Assembly (NCBI GenBank): GCA_013399855.1 | Contig: VXAY01006959.1 | Location: forward strand, 568,498-632,497 | Origin: Oxyruncus cristatus | Taxonomy: Eukaryota; Chordata; Aves; Passeriformes; Cotingidae | Direction of reading: 5' to 3' | Length of the DNA stretch: 64,000 nucleotides | Shown here: piece by piece, positions 13,010 through 25,100 of the stretch | How positions within the stretch are numbered: position 1 is the first letter of the stretch | How the letters are laid out: each line of letters starts with the position of its first letter | Position numbers and translations under genes: made by a program | The notes under the pieces: model-generated | What the model was told of the DNA's origin: nothing | Databases searched by the model: none | Seen by the model: only the letters and a program-made list of their open reading frames with translations

Positions 13010-13557
13010 TGGGCAGCAGGGCAGGGGGGATTCTGCCCCTCTGCCCCTCAGGTGAGACCCCCCTGCAGAGCTGCTCCAGCCCTGGGAACAGCACAGCAAG
13101 GACATGGAGCTGCTGGAGAGAGTCCAGGGGAGGCCCCAAGATGGTCAGAGGGCTGGAGCAGCTCTGCTGGGAGGAAAGGCTGGGAGAGTTGGGATTGTTC
13201 AGCCTGGAGAGGAGAAGCTTTGGGGTGACCTAATCGTGGCCTTCCAGGACCTGAAGGAGCTACAGGAAAGATGGAGAGAGACTATTGACAAGGGATGGAG
13301 GGACAGGACAGGGGGAATGGCTTCAAACTGCCAGAGGGCAGGGATAGATGGGATGTTGGGAAGGAATCCTTGGCTGTGAGGGTGGGAAGGCCCTGGCACA
13401 GGTTGCCCAGAGAAGCTGTGGCTGCCCCTGGATCCCTGGAAGTGTCCAAGGCCAGGTTGGACGGGGCTTGGAGCAACCAGGAATAGTGGAAGGTGAATGA
13501 GATGAGCTTTAAGATCTGTTCCAACCCAGGTCATGCTATGATTCCATGATTCTATGA
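13010..13557 (+). mobile_element. CR1 LINE 3' portion
   Basis: A sense CR1 copy of about 550 bp. It carries GACATGGAGCTGCTGGAGAG, GGTCAGAGGGCTGGAGCAGC, GGGATTGTTCAGCCTGGAGA and AGAAGCTGTGGCTGCCCCTG in order and ends with an ATTCCATGATTCTATGA tail typical of CR1. The part at 13,100-13,286 is matched in inverted orientation by 13,886-14,071. Confidence 0.93.
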
Positions 13558-13885
13558 CTAGTAACTCTGAAGTTCACTGCCATGGAACAATTGCTGCCAT
13601 CACAAGGAGGGATCCAAATCCCCATGTGATTCCTCTTTGGCTTAGAGCTGAGCTGGTCAGGGTGTCCCACACAGGCAGGGTGTCTGTCCTCAGGTCCTCA
13701 CCTGCTGCCTGTGCTTGGAAAGCCTGATAAGCTCCCTGGCACCAGGTCCTTCCTTACCAACATTAATACCCAGCCCTGGGAAAATGCCACAGTTACACAG
13801 AGCACAAATTGTCTGGGCAGGGACACAGAGGGGTGTGACAAACCAGTGTGGGAGGGAGATACCACCACCAAATAATGTTTTTGGA
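13558..13885. other. Spacer between two opposed CR1 pieces
   Basis: No gene or repeat is recognised here. It forms part of the potential loop between the inverted CR1 arms at 13,100-13,286 and 13,886-14,071. Confidence 0.5.
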
Positions 13886-14120
13886 AATAGTCTCTCTCCA
13901 TCTTTCCTGTAGCTCCTTCAGGTCCTGGAAGGCCACAATTTGGTCACCCCAAAGCTTCTCTTCTCCACTCTGAACAATCCCAACTCTCCCAGACCTTCCT
14001 CCCAGCAGAGCTGCTCCAGCCCTCTGACCATCTTGGGGCCTCCTCTGACTCGCTCCAACATCTCCATGTCCTTTCTAGGACCCCAGAGCTGGAGGGAGCT
14101 CTGCAGGTGGGGTCATGCTC
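13886..14120 (-). mobile_element. CR1 fragment, antisense, lacking its 3' end
   Basis: The reverse complement of the mid-3' part of the same CR1 type as the 13,010-13,557 copy, matching 13,100-13,286 at roughly 90% or better by eye. It stops abruptly where the 13,010 copy continues toward its tail, so the normal CR1 3' terminus is missing. CR1 insertions are usually 5'-truncated with an intact 3' end. This copy is therefore better explained by a later deletion or a local inverted duplication. Confidence 0.85.
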
Positions 14121-15286
14121 CTTCCCCTCCTCGGGTGCTGGAGCAGACAGCACAGTTCTCAGGCAAAGGGGGCAGGAAGGACGTGCTGACTCACTCAGGG
14201 CTGGAGGCAGGTCCCCTGTTCCCAGCTGGACACGGCCCCTGCAGCCGCTCATGTCACAGGCTGGGAATGTTTGCCCATCTCAGCCCTGGGACGCTCATCC
14301 AGGCCGTGCCTGCGCCTGCCCGAGGCCAGGCTGTGCTCCAGAGCCGCCGCACGCCAGGGAGGCAAACCCGCTGTGAGGGCAGGGAGCACCGACCCCAAAC
14401 CCTGTCAGCGAGCGCTGGAACAAGCACCGGCTCTGGGGGAAGATTGGGCAGGATGAAGAGAAGAAACAGAATGATGTCAATGCAAATTTGGGCTGAAATG
14501 ATGTGAGTGAAATCCCCAAAGATGTGATGCCAAGAAAAATAAACCCCAGCAGAATGCCAGAAAACCAAATTACAACAAATAACACAGGGGGATGGGGGGA
14601 GAGAAGAAAAGGACTGATGGAACAGGCAGAAGAAAACACAGGCGAGGGGCAGAGGCGAGTGCTGTGAAACCAGGGGGTGCAAATCCCAACACCAACCAGT
14701 GTCCATGAAAAAAAAAAGCCAGAGGAGATGGTGGGACCAGTGGGACCAGGAGATGGCAGGACCAGGCAGAGACAGGACCATGGGGAGGGACAACAGGCTG
14801 GGAGTGACCTGCAAACCAAACAGTGACCAAGGGGCAGGGAGAAATTTGTCTGAAGGGCAGCAGGGGACCTGCAGAACAGGGCAACGTCCTGCCAGGCCCA
14901 GCCAGCCAGGGCTCCTGGAAATGCAGCTCTCTGGGGTGGATCAATGTGTTGTGCCAGGGATGGCAGAGCTGGGGTGGCTGCTGGGCACAGGGACCTGGCT
15001 CCCTGCACGCCAGGGCGTCGTGACTGCCAGGACAGGGCTTGGGAGGTGCCTTGGCCATGGGGTGCCAAACACAGCACCTGCCTCACGCAGCCACCTGAGA
15101 GAGCTCAGCCACCCCACACTGCAGGTAGGGAAACAGGGGCCAGCAGCACAACTTCCAGGTGCTTCCCTGCTGTACATGGACATTTCCCTCCCTGTCCCTG
15201 CCGTGAGCTGTCTCCTTCCCTTGCAGCAGCAGTTGCCAGGTGTTTTCCAATCCCTCCTGCCCTGGCACAGCCAGGCACACAGTGGA
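14121..15286. other. Intergenic, nothing recognised
   Basis: Gene-free by inspection. The open frames here, including 263 codons on the minus strand at 14,295-15,086, overlap one another in several frames and show no domain I know. Confidence 0.5.
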
Positions 15287-15372
15287 ATTCTTGGGGTGTC
15301 CTGTGCAGGGTCAGGAGTCAGACTTGATGATCCTCGTGAGTCCCTTTCAACTCAGCATATTCTGTGATTTAT
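15287..15372 (+). mobile_element. CR1 tail fragment, CR1-X-like
   Basis: A short sense CR1 3' end. It carries CTTGATGATCCTCGTGAGTC and TTTCAACTCAGCATATTCTG, followed by TGATTTATGG. The 3' end type is the same as in the 4,338-4,789 copy and in the SINE tail at 39,970. Confidence 0.8.
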
Positions 15373-15863
15373 GGGTCTATGTTCTCCCAGCCCTGCTGTC
15401 TCCTGGGGCCACGATGGGAGCTGGAGCATCTCCCAGATGCCACCATAATGTCACTGTCCTCCCCCTGCCACCCCCTCCCACGGCTCTCCTCCAAACCTCC
15501 ACCTGCCCCTTACTGCAACTAAAAAGCAAATTACAGAGCAAACCTTGATTTCTGCACTTGCCCTGATGAAAGGCACCAGTAAGGTGGGGCTGGAGGTTGG
15601 GCAGTACTGGGAGGTGGGAAGGGCAGTGTGGATGCTGGAGCCATTCCCACCTGCTCCCTCCCACAGTGCTGGAGCAGCACAGGCAGCCCCCCAGCACTGA
15701 GCCCTCGATGCTGAATTCCTGCTGCATGGAGCTGAAGAGACAATAGCAACCCTGGGACATTTAGTACATAAATAACTTTAAAATATCAGTATTGTGGAAG
15801 GGAAATCTCTGTCATTTCACTGCAGTACTTTTCCATCAACACCACACTGCCTGCCCTGTGTTT
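15373..15863. other. Intergenic, nothing recognised
   Basis: No exon, RNA gene or repeat is recognised. An AT-rich patch lies near 15,760-15,800. Confidence 0.5.
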
Positions 15864-15969
15864 GTGCCGGCAGGGAGGGATGTACAGCAAAGGGGTGCAG
15901 GCAGGGAGGGAAGTGCAGGCAGGGAAGGATGATGTGCAGGCAGGGAGGAATGTGCAGGCAGGGAGGGAT
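15864..15969 (+). repeat. Minisatellite, GTGCAGGCAGGGAGGGAT unit
   Basis: Five to six imperfect tandem copies of a unit close to GTGCAGGCAGGGAGGGAT, about 18 bp, with copies varying by insertion of a few bases. The repeats are contiguous and have no unique spacers. The array abuts an antisense CR1 tail at 15,967. Confidence 0.85.
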
Positions 15970-16150
15970 CACAGAATCACAGAATATCCTGAGTCGGAAG
16001 GGACCCACAGGGATCATCCAGTCCAACCCCTGGCCCTGCACAGACACCCCAACAATTCCACCCTGTCCCTGGGTGCATTGTCCAAACACTCCCTGAGCTT
16101 TGTCAGGTCTGGGGCCTTGACCTCCGCCCCGGGGAGCCTGTTCAGTGCCC
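15967..16150 (-). mobile_element. CR1 LINE 3' end, antisense, CR1-X-like
   Basis: On the + strand it begins ATCACAGAATCACAGAATAT, then CCTGAGTCGGAAGGGACCCA and GGGATCATCCAGTCCAACCC. It continues into CTGAGCTTTGTCAGGTCTGG and ends near GGGGAGCCTGTTCAGTGCCC. This is the reverse complement of a CR1 3' end of the subtype that also supplies the SINE tail in HSPA9 intron 4. Confidence 0.9.
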
Positions 16151-19100
16151 AGCCACACAGGCAGGGCTTGCACAGGCAGGATCAGGCTGTCTGAGTGTGA
16201 CCAGGGCAGCCAGGAAGGCCATGGCTTCATCTTCCAGCAACGTCATCCAATCTCTTGCGTTTGGGTTTGTGCTGGGTTATTTTTGCTCTGTTGCCCTGTA
16301 ACGGGATGGGGAGAAACCCTCACCCCACTGGTGAGAGGGATTTGGGCTTTGATGAAGCCCTGGCTTGAAGCCACAAATATATCAGTTTTCCTTTTAATTT
16401 CATCTGGAAATCTTTGCTCTTGAGGGCTGAGTAAGAGCATGAAAGCTGAGAAGTCACCTGGGAGGGATCTGAACTGCTGGGACAAAGCCCAAGGGAAGCC
16501 CCTCCTGCTGTCCATGTTTTTCCTATGCTCCCACCAGCCTGTTGCTGGGGGCTCAAGGACCAAACCCTCCCTGTCCCTATCCCATCCCCTGCCTCTCGAC
16601 CTCCTTGCAGTGGGGACAGTCTCAAATTAGTGCTACCCAAGCCATTAGTCATGCAGGGAACATCAGCCTGCAGCGGGATTCATCCCTCCTCTGTAAATAA
16701 CTCCTTCCTGCAACCTCAGTTGGAGGGTTATTTATATCTGGCACAAATCATCCCCAGCAGAAGAGTGATGGGAGGCCACGATGCTCCAGAGGACACCTCG
16801 GTCTGGTGGACCTTGCCCTCCAAGGGGAGATGTGATGGGGTGACTCTGGGCTGGAAACCCCCTTGGCTCCAGGATCGTGGGCTCCAGGGCTGAGCCTGCC
16901 TGGGATCAGCGCTCTCAAGGAAAAGCCTCTCACGCTGCCAGACTTCCCAGAGCTGCAAACCCAGCTTAAGGGCAGGTTTGGGAGCTGCAGCTCTCAGCCC
17001 TGCCCCAGTTTGGACGTGGGGAAGTGTGATGAGGGATCGCTGCAGTGCTGGCACTGCCAGGTCCTGCTCCACGTACACTGCTCCTTGGGTCACTGCTGGG
17101 GTTTGGAGTCAGTGCTGCCTTTTCACGCCAGGAACTTCATCCCCACGGGTCCCCTGTCACCCAAATCGCTCTTTGGGAGACCGTAGGAGTTGTAGCTGTT
17201 AGAGTAGCCAGGGAGGGCCCGGGTGGGGCAGCATCTAACAGCTAGAAATTACTTCCCTTCCCTTTCAACACTGCACCTTGAAGCTTCTGAACACCGTGGC
17301 TTCTGCAAATTAAAAAAAAAAATAATCGGGAGAAAAGGAATAAACATTTAAACACTAAGAAGCCCATTCAGCCTCTCTCAAACATCCACATCCCGGGGCA
17401 GTTTCTCGGTGAGCAATTTGCGTTTCATTACGCGGAGAATGGACATGTGGTCGCAAACGCACCCCCAGTTCACACCTGCCGTGACCGCGCTCGCAGCCTG
17501 CCGGGCTCTTCACAGCAGCCTCCCACCAAATCAACCCGCTCCATGGCCCATTAAAGCCTCTAATCAGCCACCTCGGCGGCAGCTGAAGCACAAACAAACC
17601 CCGCCAAGGTGTCAGGAGGACCCGGCACCAGGATTTCGGGAAGGAATCCTGCCTGCAGCAGGGTTTGGTGTGATGGGGTCCCGGCAGTACCCCGGTGCCC
17701 CGGGTGCTGCCCTGTCTCTGCGTGCAGGGGTGAATATGATTCCCGAGCCCAGGGAGATGGGAGGACACATCCTCTGTGGAGCTGTGCTCGCATCAGGGAA
17801 TATGCAAGGGGCTGTGGATTCTCCCCCGGGAGTGAACCCTGTGGGCCAGGGCGTGGGCATGTCCCACTGATGCCAACAGGTCAGGGTGGAGGTTGGGCAG
17901 GAGCAGGTTCCCAGTCCCAGGGGGCGTTGGATCTGCCCTTCTCCTGATTCCCAGCTCCCAAGTGCAGAGTGATGCTCAGGCCCGCAGAGATTGGGACCCA
18001 GCCCAAATCCTGCTGTGGGGGAAGCAGGACTTGACCCTGTTTGTCTTCTGCAGCGGGGATGGAGAGGTGGGAGCGTGGCTGGTCCCAACCCAAGCCCAGC
18101 TGCACTCGTCCCCAGCCAACAGCCCGTGCCCCAGCAGAGCTCCAGGGGAGCAGGCAGAGCAGCTCACAGCAGTGCTTTACACCCTGATGTTACCCAGAGC
18201 CCTGATCCTCTGCCCCAAACGAGCAGAGTAACCAGCCCTGTGCTGCTGCCCACCTGCAGGCACAGCCCCTGCACGCAGCTCGGGTCTGGCTGGCTCTAAT
18301 CACCCTCCATGCTGAAGGATTAACAGCAGCAATCTTGTTCTCAGCCACCCTCCAGATGATACAACATAATAAGACATATAACAGGCTCTTGGAAAAGAGA
18401 AAGTTATAGTTCCCACAGCAACTGTAACTCAGCCATATTACACATATATATATATTAAGGCATAAATTTAACAACATATATTTTAATGCAAAAGACCAGC
18501 AATGCACACGGGGACAAATAACTGTGGTTGAGGGATCCATAACGTTTGGCTCTCCCTGCTTCCCACTGCTGGAATCTCCCCAGCTGCAGCACGGCGAGGA
18601 AGATGAAGGGATCCCAGTTGTGGCCCTCTTCCACCCTCTCCCAGGTTTGGCAGGGACACATACCTGGACCTGTCTGCACCCACAGGCACCCCCACGTGCG
18701 CACCCGTGGGTCGCCCCCGTGCACAGACACGGCACACTGTGTGGAAAAGGTGCACAGTGTAATGGCACATCCCACACGCCAGCAAACACGCCTGGATGCA
18801 GCAAGGATTTCTCCAGCTGCTCATCAGGCTGAATGCGGAATGAGATCCTTTCGACAGAGTTCTGGTTTTTTTTTCGACTATCTGGTGGAATTGCACAACG
18901 GGGATATAATTCTCGATTACATTTTATGAAATGGCTCAAACCCGTGTCGTTTCAGCTCATTTTGCCAGGCAGCTCCTGGTCGCCGGCAGCAAGGCATGCG
19001 CCGTGCTGTCCCTGCTAATGCCACCCCGGCCGCTCCCACGGGCTCCCAGGGATAACTCCAGCAGCAGGAACAACAACACTGTGTGCTTCCTGCCTCTCTG

Positions 19101-20069
19101 GGTTCCTTGCAAATGTGGGTCCCTTGCTCCGGACCCCACAAACCGGGTGGTACAGCTGGTGGGACACTTCCTGCAATGCCATTCCTGCTTTCCCTCCCAG
19201 CCGCGCGAAACCCATCCCGGAGGAAACACTTCCAGCTGGTTAATGCTCATCATGCAAGTGCCAAGAGGCTCTGGGCGTCAGGGTCCTGAGTGCCCAGGGC
19301 TCCTGCTGCTGGGGCAGGTGGGTGCTAAGGAGGTGGGAGCAGGTCACTGGGGACATCCCCCCTTACCCCGGGGGGATAAGGGATTTAAGGGGTTTAGGCT
19401 GAGCTCTTTGCTCCCTGCCTTGCCAGCCCTGTTTTGTGGCCAGGGCCTCCAGGTTTGTCCTTTCTTCTGCTCCATCGCTGTGGCCTGGTGATGGCTGGGC
19501 TGGAGCAGGGCTGGCTCTGCTCACCTCCCACAGGTACCAGCAGTCAGCACCCCGGGTAGGGGGGCTCTCCTGCTCCGGGGGGTCCCTGAAGCAAGGAGGT
19601 GCCTGCTTTCTCTGCTTGCAGCATTTTATGCCTCTGTCTTAACTCGACATGGCTTTATATCATCTTGATACTGCAATCAGAGGAGCTGAACTGCGGTTAT
19701 GGCTGGTGCTGCCTGGCAGTCTGTGGTATAAGCACCTACATTTGCACTCCAATTAGTTTGCTTAATTGCATCGTCCCCTCTATGGCTGCGTTACGGGGAG
19801 GGCTGGTCTGTGCTGTGCTGCTTTCCTGGCTCCTGTGTCCCCTCTCCTGTCTCCTCCCGGGGAGGCAGAGCAGGGATCTTGGCAAGCTGAATTGCACTGC
19901 CCGATTTAAAAATAATGTGTATATGTTTGTATGTATGTGCTGTGTTTACAAAGCAATCCCAGCTAATCTCTCTATCCAGACAGGGCTTTAGGATGTCCTT
20001 TCAGCAGGGATTTGTGGAGTTTGCTACAGTTATTTCCTAAGAATGCATTACCCGGGGTTTCGGATGAAT

Positions 20070-20190
20070 AATGTAGGTCCTTGTTCAGCAACTTACTTAC
20101 AAATGTCGAACCTTAAACCACTGAAGTCAATGGATCTACTTGTGCACTTGAAGTTAGGCACAGGCTTAAGTGTGGCAGTAAATCGGGACC
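20070..20190. repeat. Old interspersed repeat signature
   Basis: The stretch contains CTGAAGTCAATGGATCTACT, then TGCACTTGAAGTTAGGCACA and GGCTTAAGTG, ending in ATCGGGACC. From memory this pattern of AAGTCAATGG followed by CTTAA-rich half-repeats recurs across reptile and bird genomes as an ancient dispersed element. I cannot assign a family name. Confidence 0.45.
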
Positions 20191-20193
20191 CTG

Positions 20194-20247
20194 CAGCCTG
20201 CCCTGGCACAGCTGGTGGGTGCACAGCCTGCCCTGGCACAGCCGGTA
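20194..20247 (+). repeat. 30-bp tandem duplication
   Basis: The string CAGCCTGCCCTGGCACAGC occurs at 20,194 and again at 20,224 with a 30-base period. One tandem duplication with minor drift. Confidence 0.85.
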
Positions 20248-20267
20248 GAAATAGCAAACAGTCTTAG

Positions 20268-20900
20268 AAACATAGAATCACAGAATCACAGGGTTGGAAG
20301 GGACCTTAAAGCTCATCTCATTCCACCCCGTGCCATGGGCAGGGACACCTTCCACTAGCCCAGGTTGCTCCAAGCCTCTTCCAAACCTGGTCTTGGACAC
20401 TTCCAGGGATGGGGCAGCCACAGCTTCTCTGGGCAACCTGTGCCAGGGCCTCCCCACCCTCACAGGGAAGGATTTCTTCCTTACATCTAACCTAAATTTG
20501 CCCTCTTTCCGTTTGAATCCATCACTCTGTGTCCTACAGTTCCTAACAAACAGTCCCTCTCCAGCTTCCCTGTAGCCCCTTCAGACACTGGAAGGGGCTC
20601 TGAGGCCTCCACACAACTTTATTCTCTCCAGGCTGAGGAGGGGAGGTCTGGGCTACCAGAGCACTCGGCCAGGGCATGTGGAGCTTTCCATCACCCATCA
20701 CCCCATGTTCTTCTCCACAGGGCTGCTCTCAGTCACTTCTCTGCCCACCCTGTAGGTGTCTGGAATTGCCCCGACCCAGGACGTTGCACTTTGCTTTGTT
20801 GAACTACGCGAGGTTCGTACAGTCCAGTTCCCTCTGGATCCACCCCTTCCCTCCAGTGTGACTGCTCCACACAGCTCAGTGTCATCAGTGGAACTGCTCT
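20268..20900 (-). mobile_element. CR1 LINE, antisense, 3' end plus RT remnant
   Basis: The reverse complement of a CR1 element. 20,268-20,655 is the 3' end (ATCACAGGGTTGGAAGGGAC, CTTCTCTGGGCAACCTGTGC, GGCTGAGGAGG). From about 20,660 to 20,900 the minus strand keeps reverse-transcriptase remnants. A peptide reading DDTELCGAVTLEGR resembles the CR1 RT segment DDTKLCGAVDTLEGR, and further along ESSPVEKNMG resembles the following CR1 conserved block. The frame is broken by shifts and a deletion lies between the RT part and the 3' end, so it is inactive. Confidence 0.88.
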
Positions 20901-22151
20901 GGGCTGTGCCAGCAGCATCCCGTGAGACCAGAACTGATGGTGACAGCAACAAACCTGACACGTGTGTGGCTCTGCTCGGGTGCCCTCAGCGGCTCCCTGG
21001 GGACCAACAAACACCGGGTACACCCCAAAATGCTCCTGGGCACGGGGCTGTGCTTCGTAGCCCTGGGGGGGTTTCACGTTAAACCCCGCTGCGAGGAGAG
21101 GGAGGGAGTCCCTCCCTCACGCCCTGGAGGGGATGGATATGGGTGCTGAGCGCCCTCGCAGGGCAGCCGGGTGCCCCGGGCCAGGAGCTGGCTGTGCCCG
21201 GGCCCCCTCTGTGCTGAGCACGCTGTTCCTCTGCCGTGGAGGAGGACGGGGCTCTCGGGGAAGGGTTTCGATGCAGGAGCTGGGATGAGCTGCAGAGCCC
21301 TTCGGAAAAGTGTGCAGGAGTAAAATCCCACCTCTGCTACCTGCAAAACCTCGGGGTCAGGGTGCCCTGGCAGGGGGTATCCCCATCCCCCCGACCACTG
21401 CTGGCCCCACGTTGGCAAGTGCCGGAGGAGGGGGTCGCTGGGCTCGCCCTGACGTGTGCAGAGCCATCCCACCCACGCGGGAGCTGCGCCGCCGGGAGCG
21501 GAGCCGGGTAAGTGGGAAGCGCAACAGGTCTCCCTTGGAAGCTCCTGGCTCAGTGCCCTCGGCAGGGCTGTGGCTCTGCCCGAGTCAGCGCTACCATGAC
21601 GGGAAACGCTTCAGTCTTGTCAAATGACTTCTTTAAAAATTCTTGTTCTCTTCTGGCTCGCGTGTGTGCAGCGCGTGTGCCGCCGGTGGGTGGCACCGGC
21701 ACAGGGACCTTCGGAGCGGGAGGGACCTCGGAGCGCAGCGCCCGGGCACGGAGCAGAGGCGGCGTTTCAGCAGAGATCCAATTAACAGTTCTAATTAGCC
21801 TCGATTTCCTTGTCACCTGCAGGTCTCTTCTACTGCTCAGGCTGCATTGCAGAGCTAAAACATCAAGGGGTACGCATGAGTGGGGGATCCCTCCCGGTCA
21901 GAGCCCTCCAGGATGGCACAGCCCTCCTCACCTCCCCTTTCCAGGTGCCCCGCTCGCCCTGCCCGGCTTGGGGACAGCGGTGGCCACGGGGAGCAGGCGG
22001 GGAGGGAGAGAAGCACAAATTAAACTCTTCTCGAACCTCTGCCGTGCTTTGGCTGGCAAGGAATGCTCCGAGGGGAATCGAGAGCCATGGTAGAGTAGAA
22101 AAATGAGGGCATGAGGTAGAGGGGCAATAAGGCATAAAATCACAGCTGGGC

Positions 22152-22169
22152 AAAAAAAAAAAAAAAAAA
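22152..22169 (+). repeat. Poly(A) run of 18
   Basis: An uninterrupted run of 18 A. It has no upstream transposon body and may be a simple repeat. Confidence 0.9.
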
Positions 22170-25100
22170 GATAGAAAAGACTTGCAAGCTGTGAGCTTTG
22201 CTCTCTGATTTTGCCTTTCCTGAGCAGCCCTGGGAAGTGGTGCTCCCAGGTCACAGCCAGCCCATCTCTCCTGGCACAGCTTGTCCCCTACAAGAAGCAA
22301 GAACCAAAGTCACGTCTTTGCCTCAGAGCTGTTGGGAAGCAGCTGGGACAAGGAGCATGGTGTCCCTTTGGACAATGTGGAGTGGGAGAAAGCAAAGGCA
22401 AACTTAAAGCATATAGTTTATATATGGTTATTCTGGTGAAGAGGAAGTCACAGGCACGTCTGTGCCCCCCTTGGAGAGGTGGGTGGGCTCTGGCAGCAGC
22501 ACTGGGAGCCTGCTGGCAAAAGTCTTTATCCCCCATTACGCTCTCTGGAAAGACTTGTGCTTCCCAGGATTGCTTGGACAAATTCTTGTGCTCGAGCCAG
22601 CAGCTCTCCTCTTGTCTCTTGTAATTACTGTCCCAGCGTTCTCCTTGAGAGAGACCATCTGCTACTCCTCCATCACCAGTCATCTTCCCATCTCCCCGGC
22701 GCAGCCCTTTCCCCGGAGAACATGGATAATCGTGCTGATGGTGCACGTCCCGCGGTCCCGCACTGCTCGTTATGCTCAATCAGATCAAAGGCTGCTGCTC
22801 CATCAGCTGTTGCACCAGCCACGAGCTCGGGGGGCCCTGCTGGACCCCCCAGCCTCCGACAGGACACGTTGGCCAAGAAGTGAACAGCCAGGCTGGTGCT
22901 CCTCGCTGTGGGCAGTGGGAGCTCGTGACCCCATAAACCCTTGCCCCTGTCTCCATGCCTTGCACAGCTGCTGAACGAACCCCAGGAACTTTCTGGAAGT
23001 CAGCTGGAGGGTGAGATATCCCTGGGAAGGCACGGGTTGGGTGAGAACGGGCAGCCTGTGGTGGACATATGGGGACCAGTCCAGTGCAGGGTAACTGGGA
23101 GCACTGGGGTGACAGTGGACGCCGTTTGGGGGTATAACAGCTGAAACAAGCAGTTTCTGGGTCAGAAGCAGGATGCATTTCAGAGATCTTTGGGGCTCCC
23201 AGGAGCAGCAGGGCTGGGCTTCGAGGCGGAGCAGCGGTGTGGGGGCAGCGACACAGCGCTCAGCTGCACTGTGGTGCCCCGTGCTATTAGTCTCTTGCTT
23301 TTAATCAACAGCAAATGAGTCTCTGGGGGCCTATTCTCTCACTGCAGGATACCAGAAACTTTCACTGAAGTCAATAGAAGTTACTCCCACCCTTAGGCAG
23401 AAGACCGTGGTCCCGGGAAGTTGCTAGGGAGCCGTGATTTATGCTGCGTGTCACAGGCTCAACCAAAGCTAGCGCCTGCTTCTTGGTATAATTCACAACT
23501 AAATGTACATTTATATAAAAAATACAGTAAAACCATCACATTTTATTAGGGGAGGGCGCACGATAAATTTTTACGTCGAAGCTTCCAGCAGCCAAAGATG
23601 AAAAGCGTCTTCAGGAAAATCACTGCCATGGAGACAGGTTTTCATCCCGCCGTATCAGGCAGCTCGTTTGTATTTTTAAGGCATCTCATTAGAGCATTAA
23701 ATGATCTGTAAAGGGTAAACCAGCATTTTTCTCAGTGGCTCTGGTCTCACCAAGCTTTGAGCCCCCACGGAGCAGGGGGTGGTGGACACGCAGTCCTGGG
23801 CACACGCTGAGCCCACCGAGGCTCTCTCTGCCCCCAGCCCCATTCGCAGCCTGTCCTCAGAGCCAGGCAGGAGTGCTCATTTATTCATGCTGGCAGACGT
23901 CCTCCTAAAAGCCCCTATAAAACTGATTTCCTGTCTGTTAACCAAAATTATTGTCTACAAAAGTAGACGTGCACCTCCTGCAGAATTCACCCGAAGCTTT
24001 ACCTGTGTATTCCCATCCCCATGCCTGTGGATGAGACGGGTGCCAACCTCCTCTGTCCGTCTTGCCAGTGGCTTTGTGCTGGCTTGTAAGTGTTCCCATG
24101 TGCTGGCTCCCTGTGGGCAGCCTCCTGCCCTCCAGTCTGGGAAGCCCCGCTCCTGGCTGCAGCTCCTGTGCTCTCCCCCAGCCCTGCTGTCCTCACTTCA
24201 CTCGCTCCCATCCAAGAGCTCTCGCGCTCTCCCCTCGTGGCAGCGTCTGCTCCCCCATCTGTGAGGCTCCAAGACAGCCTTGCTGGGCTCTGAGTGGCCC
24301 TTCTGCTCCAGCTCCTGCTCTTCCTTCCCAAATCCCACACCATGGCTCTGTGAGGCGATGGAATGGCACAAATGAATGATTTTTAGAGACAACGAATCAC
24401 CTGTGATCAGAAATCCTTGCACTGTTCCAAGGCCAGAAATAAAACCGACACCTGAAGTTGTGGTTCAGGTTTAAAACCGCCGGAGAGCTGCAAGGAGGGT
24501 CTGAGCTTTTACAAGCCATTTTCCTCCAGTATGAAGGAAGAAATAAAATGGTTGGGACAGCAAGAGATGAGTGATTTTGCAGACATTTGTCCCCTCTTTT
24601 GGCAGTGTTTCAAGGACATCTGGCACCACCTGGGCGTGAGCAGCTCAGCGAGCACAGCAGCTCTGCGGAGGAGCTGGGGGGCCTTCTGTAGCAAGATGAT
24701 GCACCGAGGGAATATGCCTGAAGCAAGGATCAGTCCTGGAGCGAGGAAACCCTTTGTAATGAGCCCCCAAAGCACCTGTGCTTCCCAGTCCAGAGTTGTT
24801 GCATCCCCAGCAAGTTGGGGCCACTTGCAGGAACCAGCAGAGCTGGGCCAGGAGAGGCGCGGGGAGGGACTGACCTGCAGAGCTCTGTGATCACTCTGTT
24901 ATCCTCCCCAGTTCCCAGCAGCATGAGGGTATTCCCATGAAAGCTTCCAATTCATTATTTCCTAAGAAGATTGGTTTTCACAAATGAGCAGCTCTGACTG
25001 TACCTAATCGGAGCCTCCCGGACTCAGCCAAGGTTGGATGTGAAATAAAGGCGTGTGGTTGCTTTGCTTGAACACATACCATCTTTTTTAAAAAAATGAG

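Larger units (their letters stand above)
16151..20267. other. Intergenic; AT-rich possibly conserved patches
   Basis: No gene is recognised. Segments at about 17,270-17,600, 18,290-18,500 and 19,620-20,070 have balanced or AT-rich sequence without low-complexity bias or repeat signature and may be conserved noncoding DNA; this is inference only. A short AT dinucleotide run lies near 18,443-18,455. Confidence 0.4.

Noticed and set aside
15864..15969. CRISPR-like array
   Set aside because: The repeats are contiguous and imperfect without unique spacers, and the DNA is vertebrate. It is a minisatellite.
21050..21800. CpG-rich first exon of the divergent neighbour (CTNNA1)
   Set aside because: The block is GC-rich, but no promoter motif set or coding exon of CTNNA1 is recognisable in the window.
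24531..24890. A 119-codon open frame on the + strand
   Set aside because: It resembles no protein family I know and has no gene structure around it.
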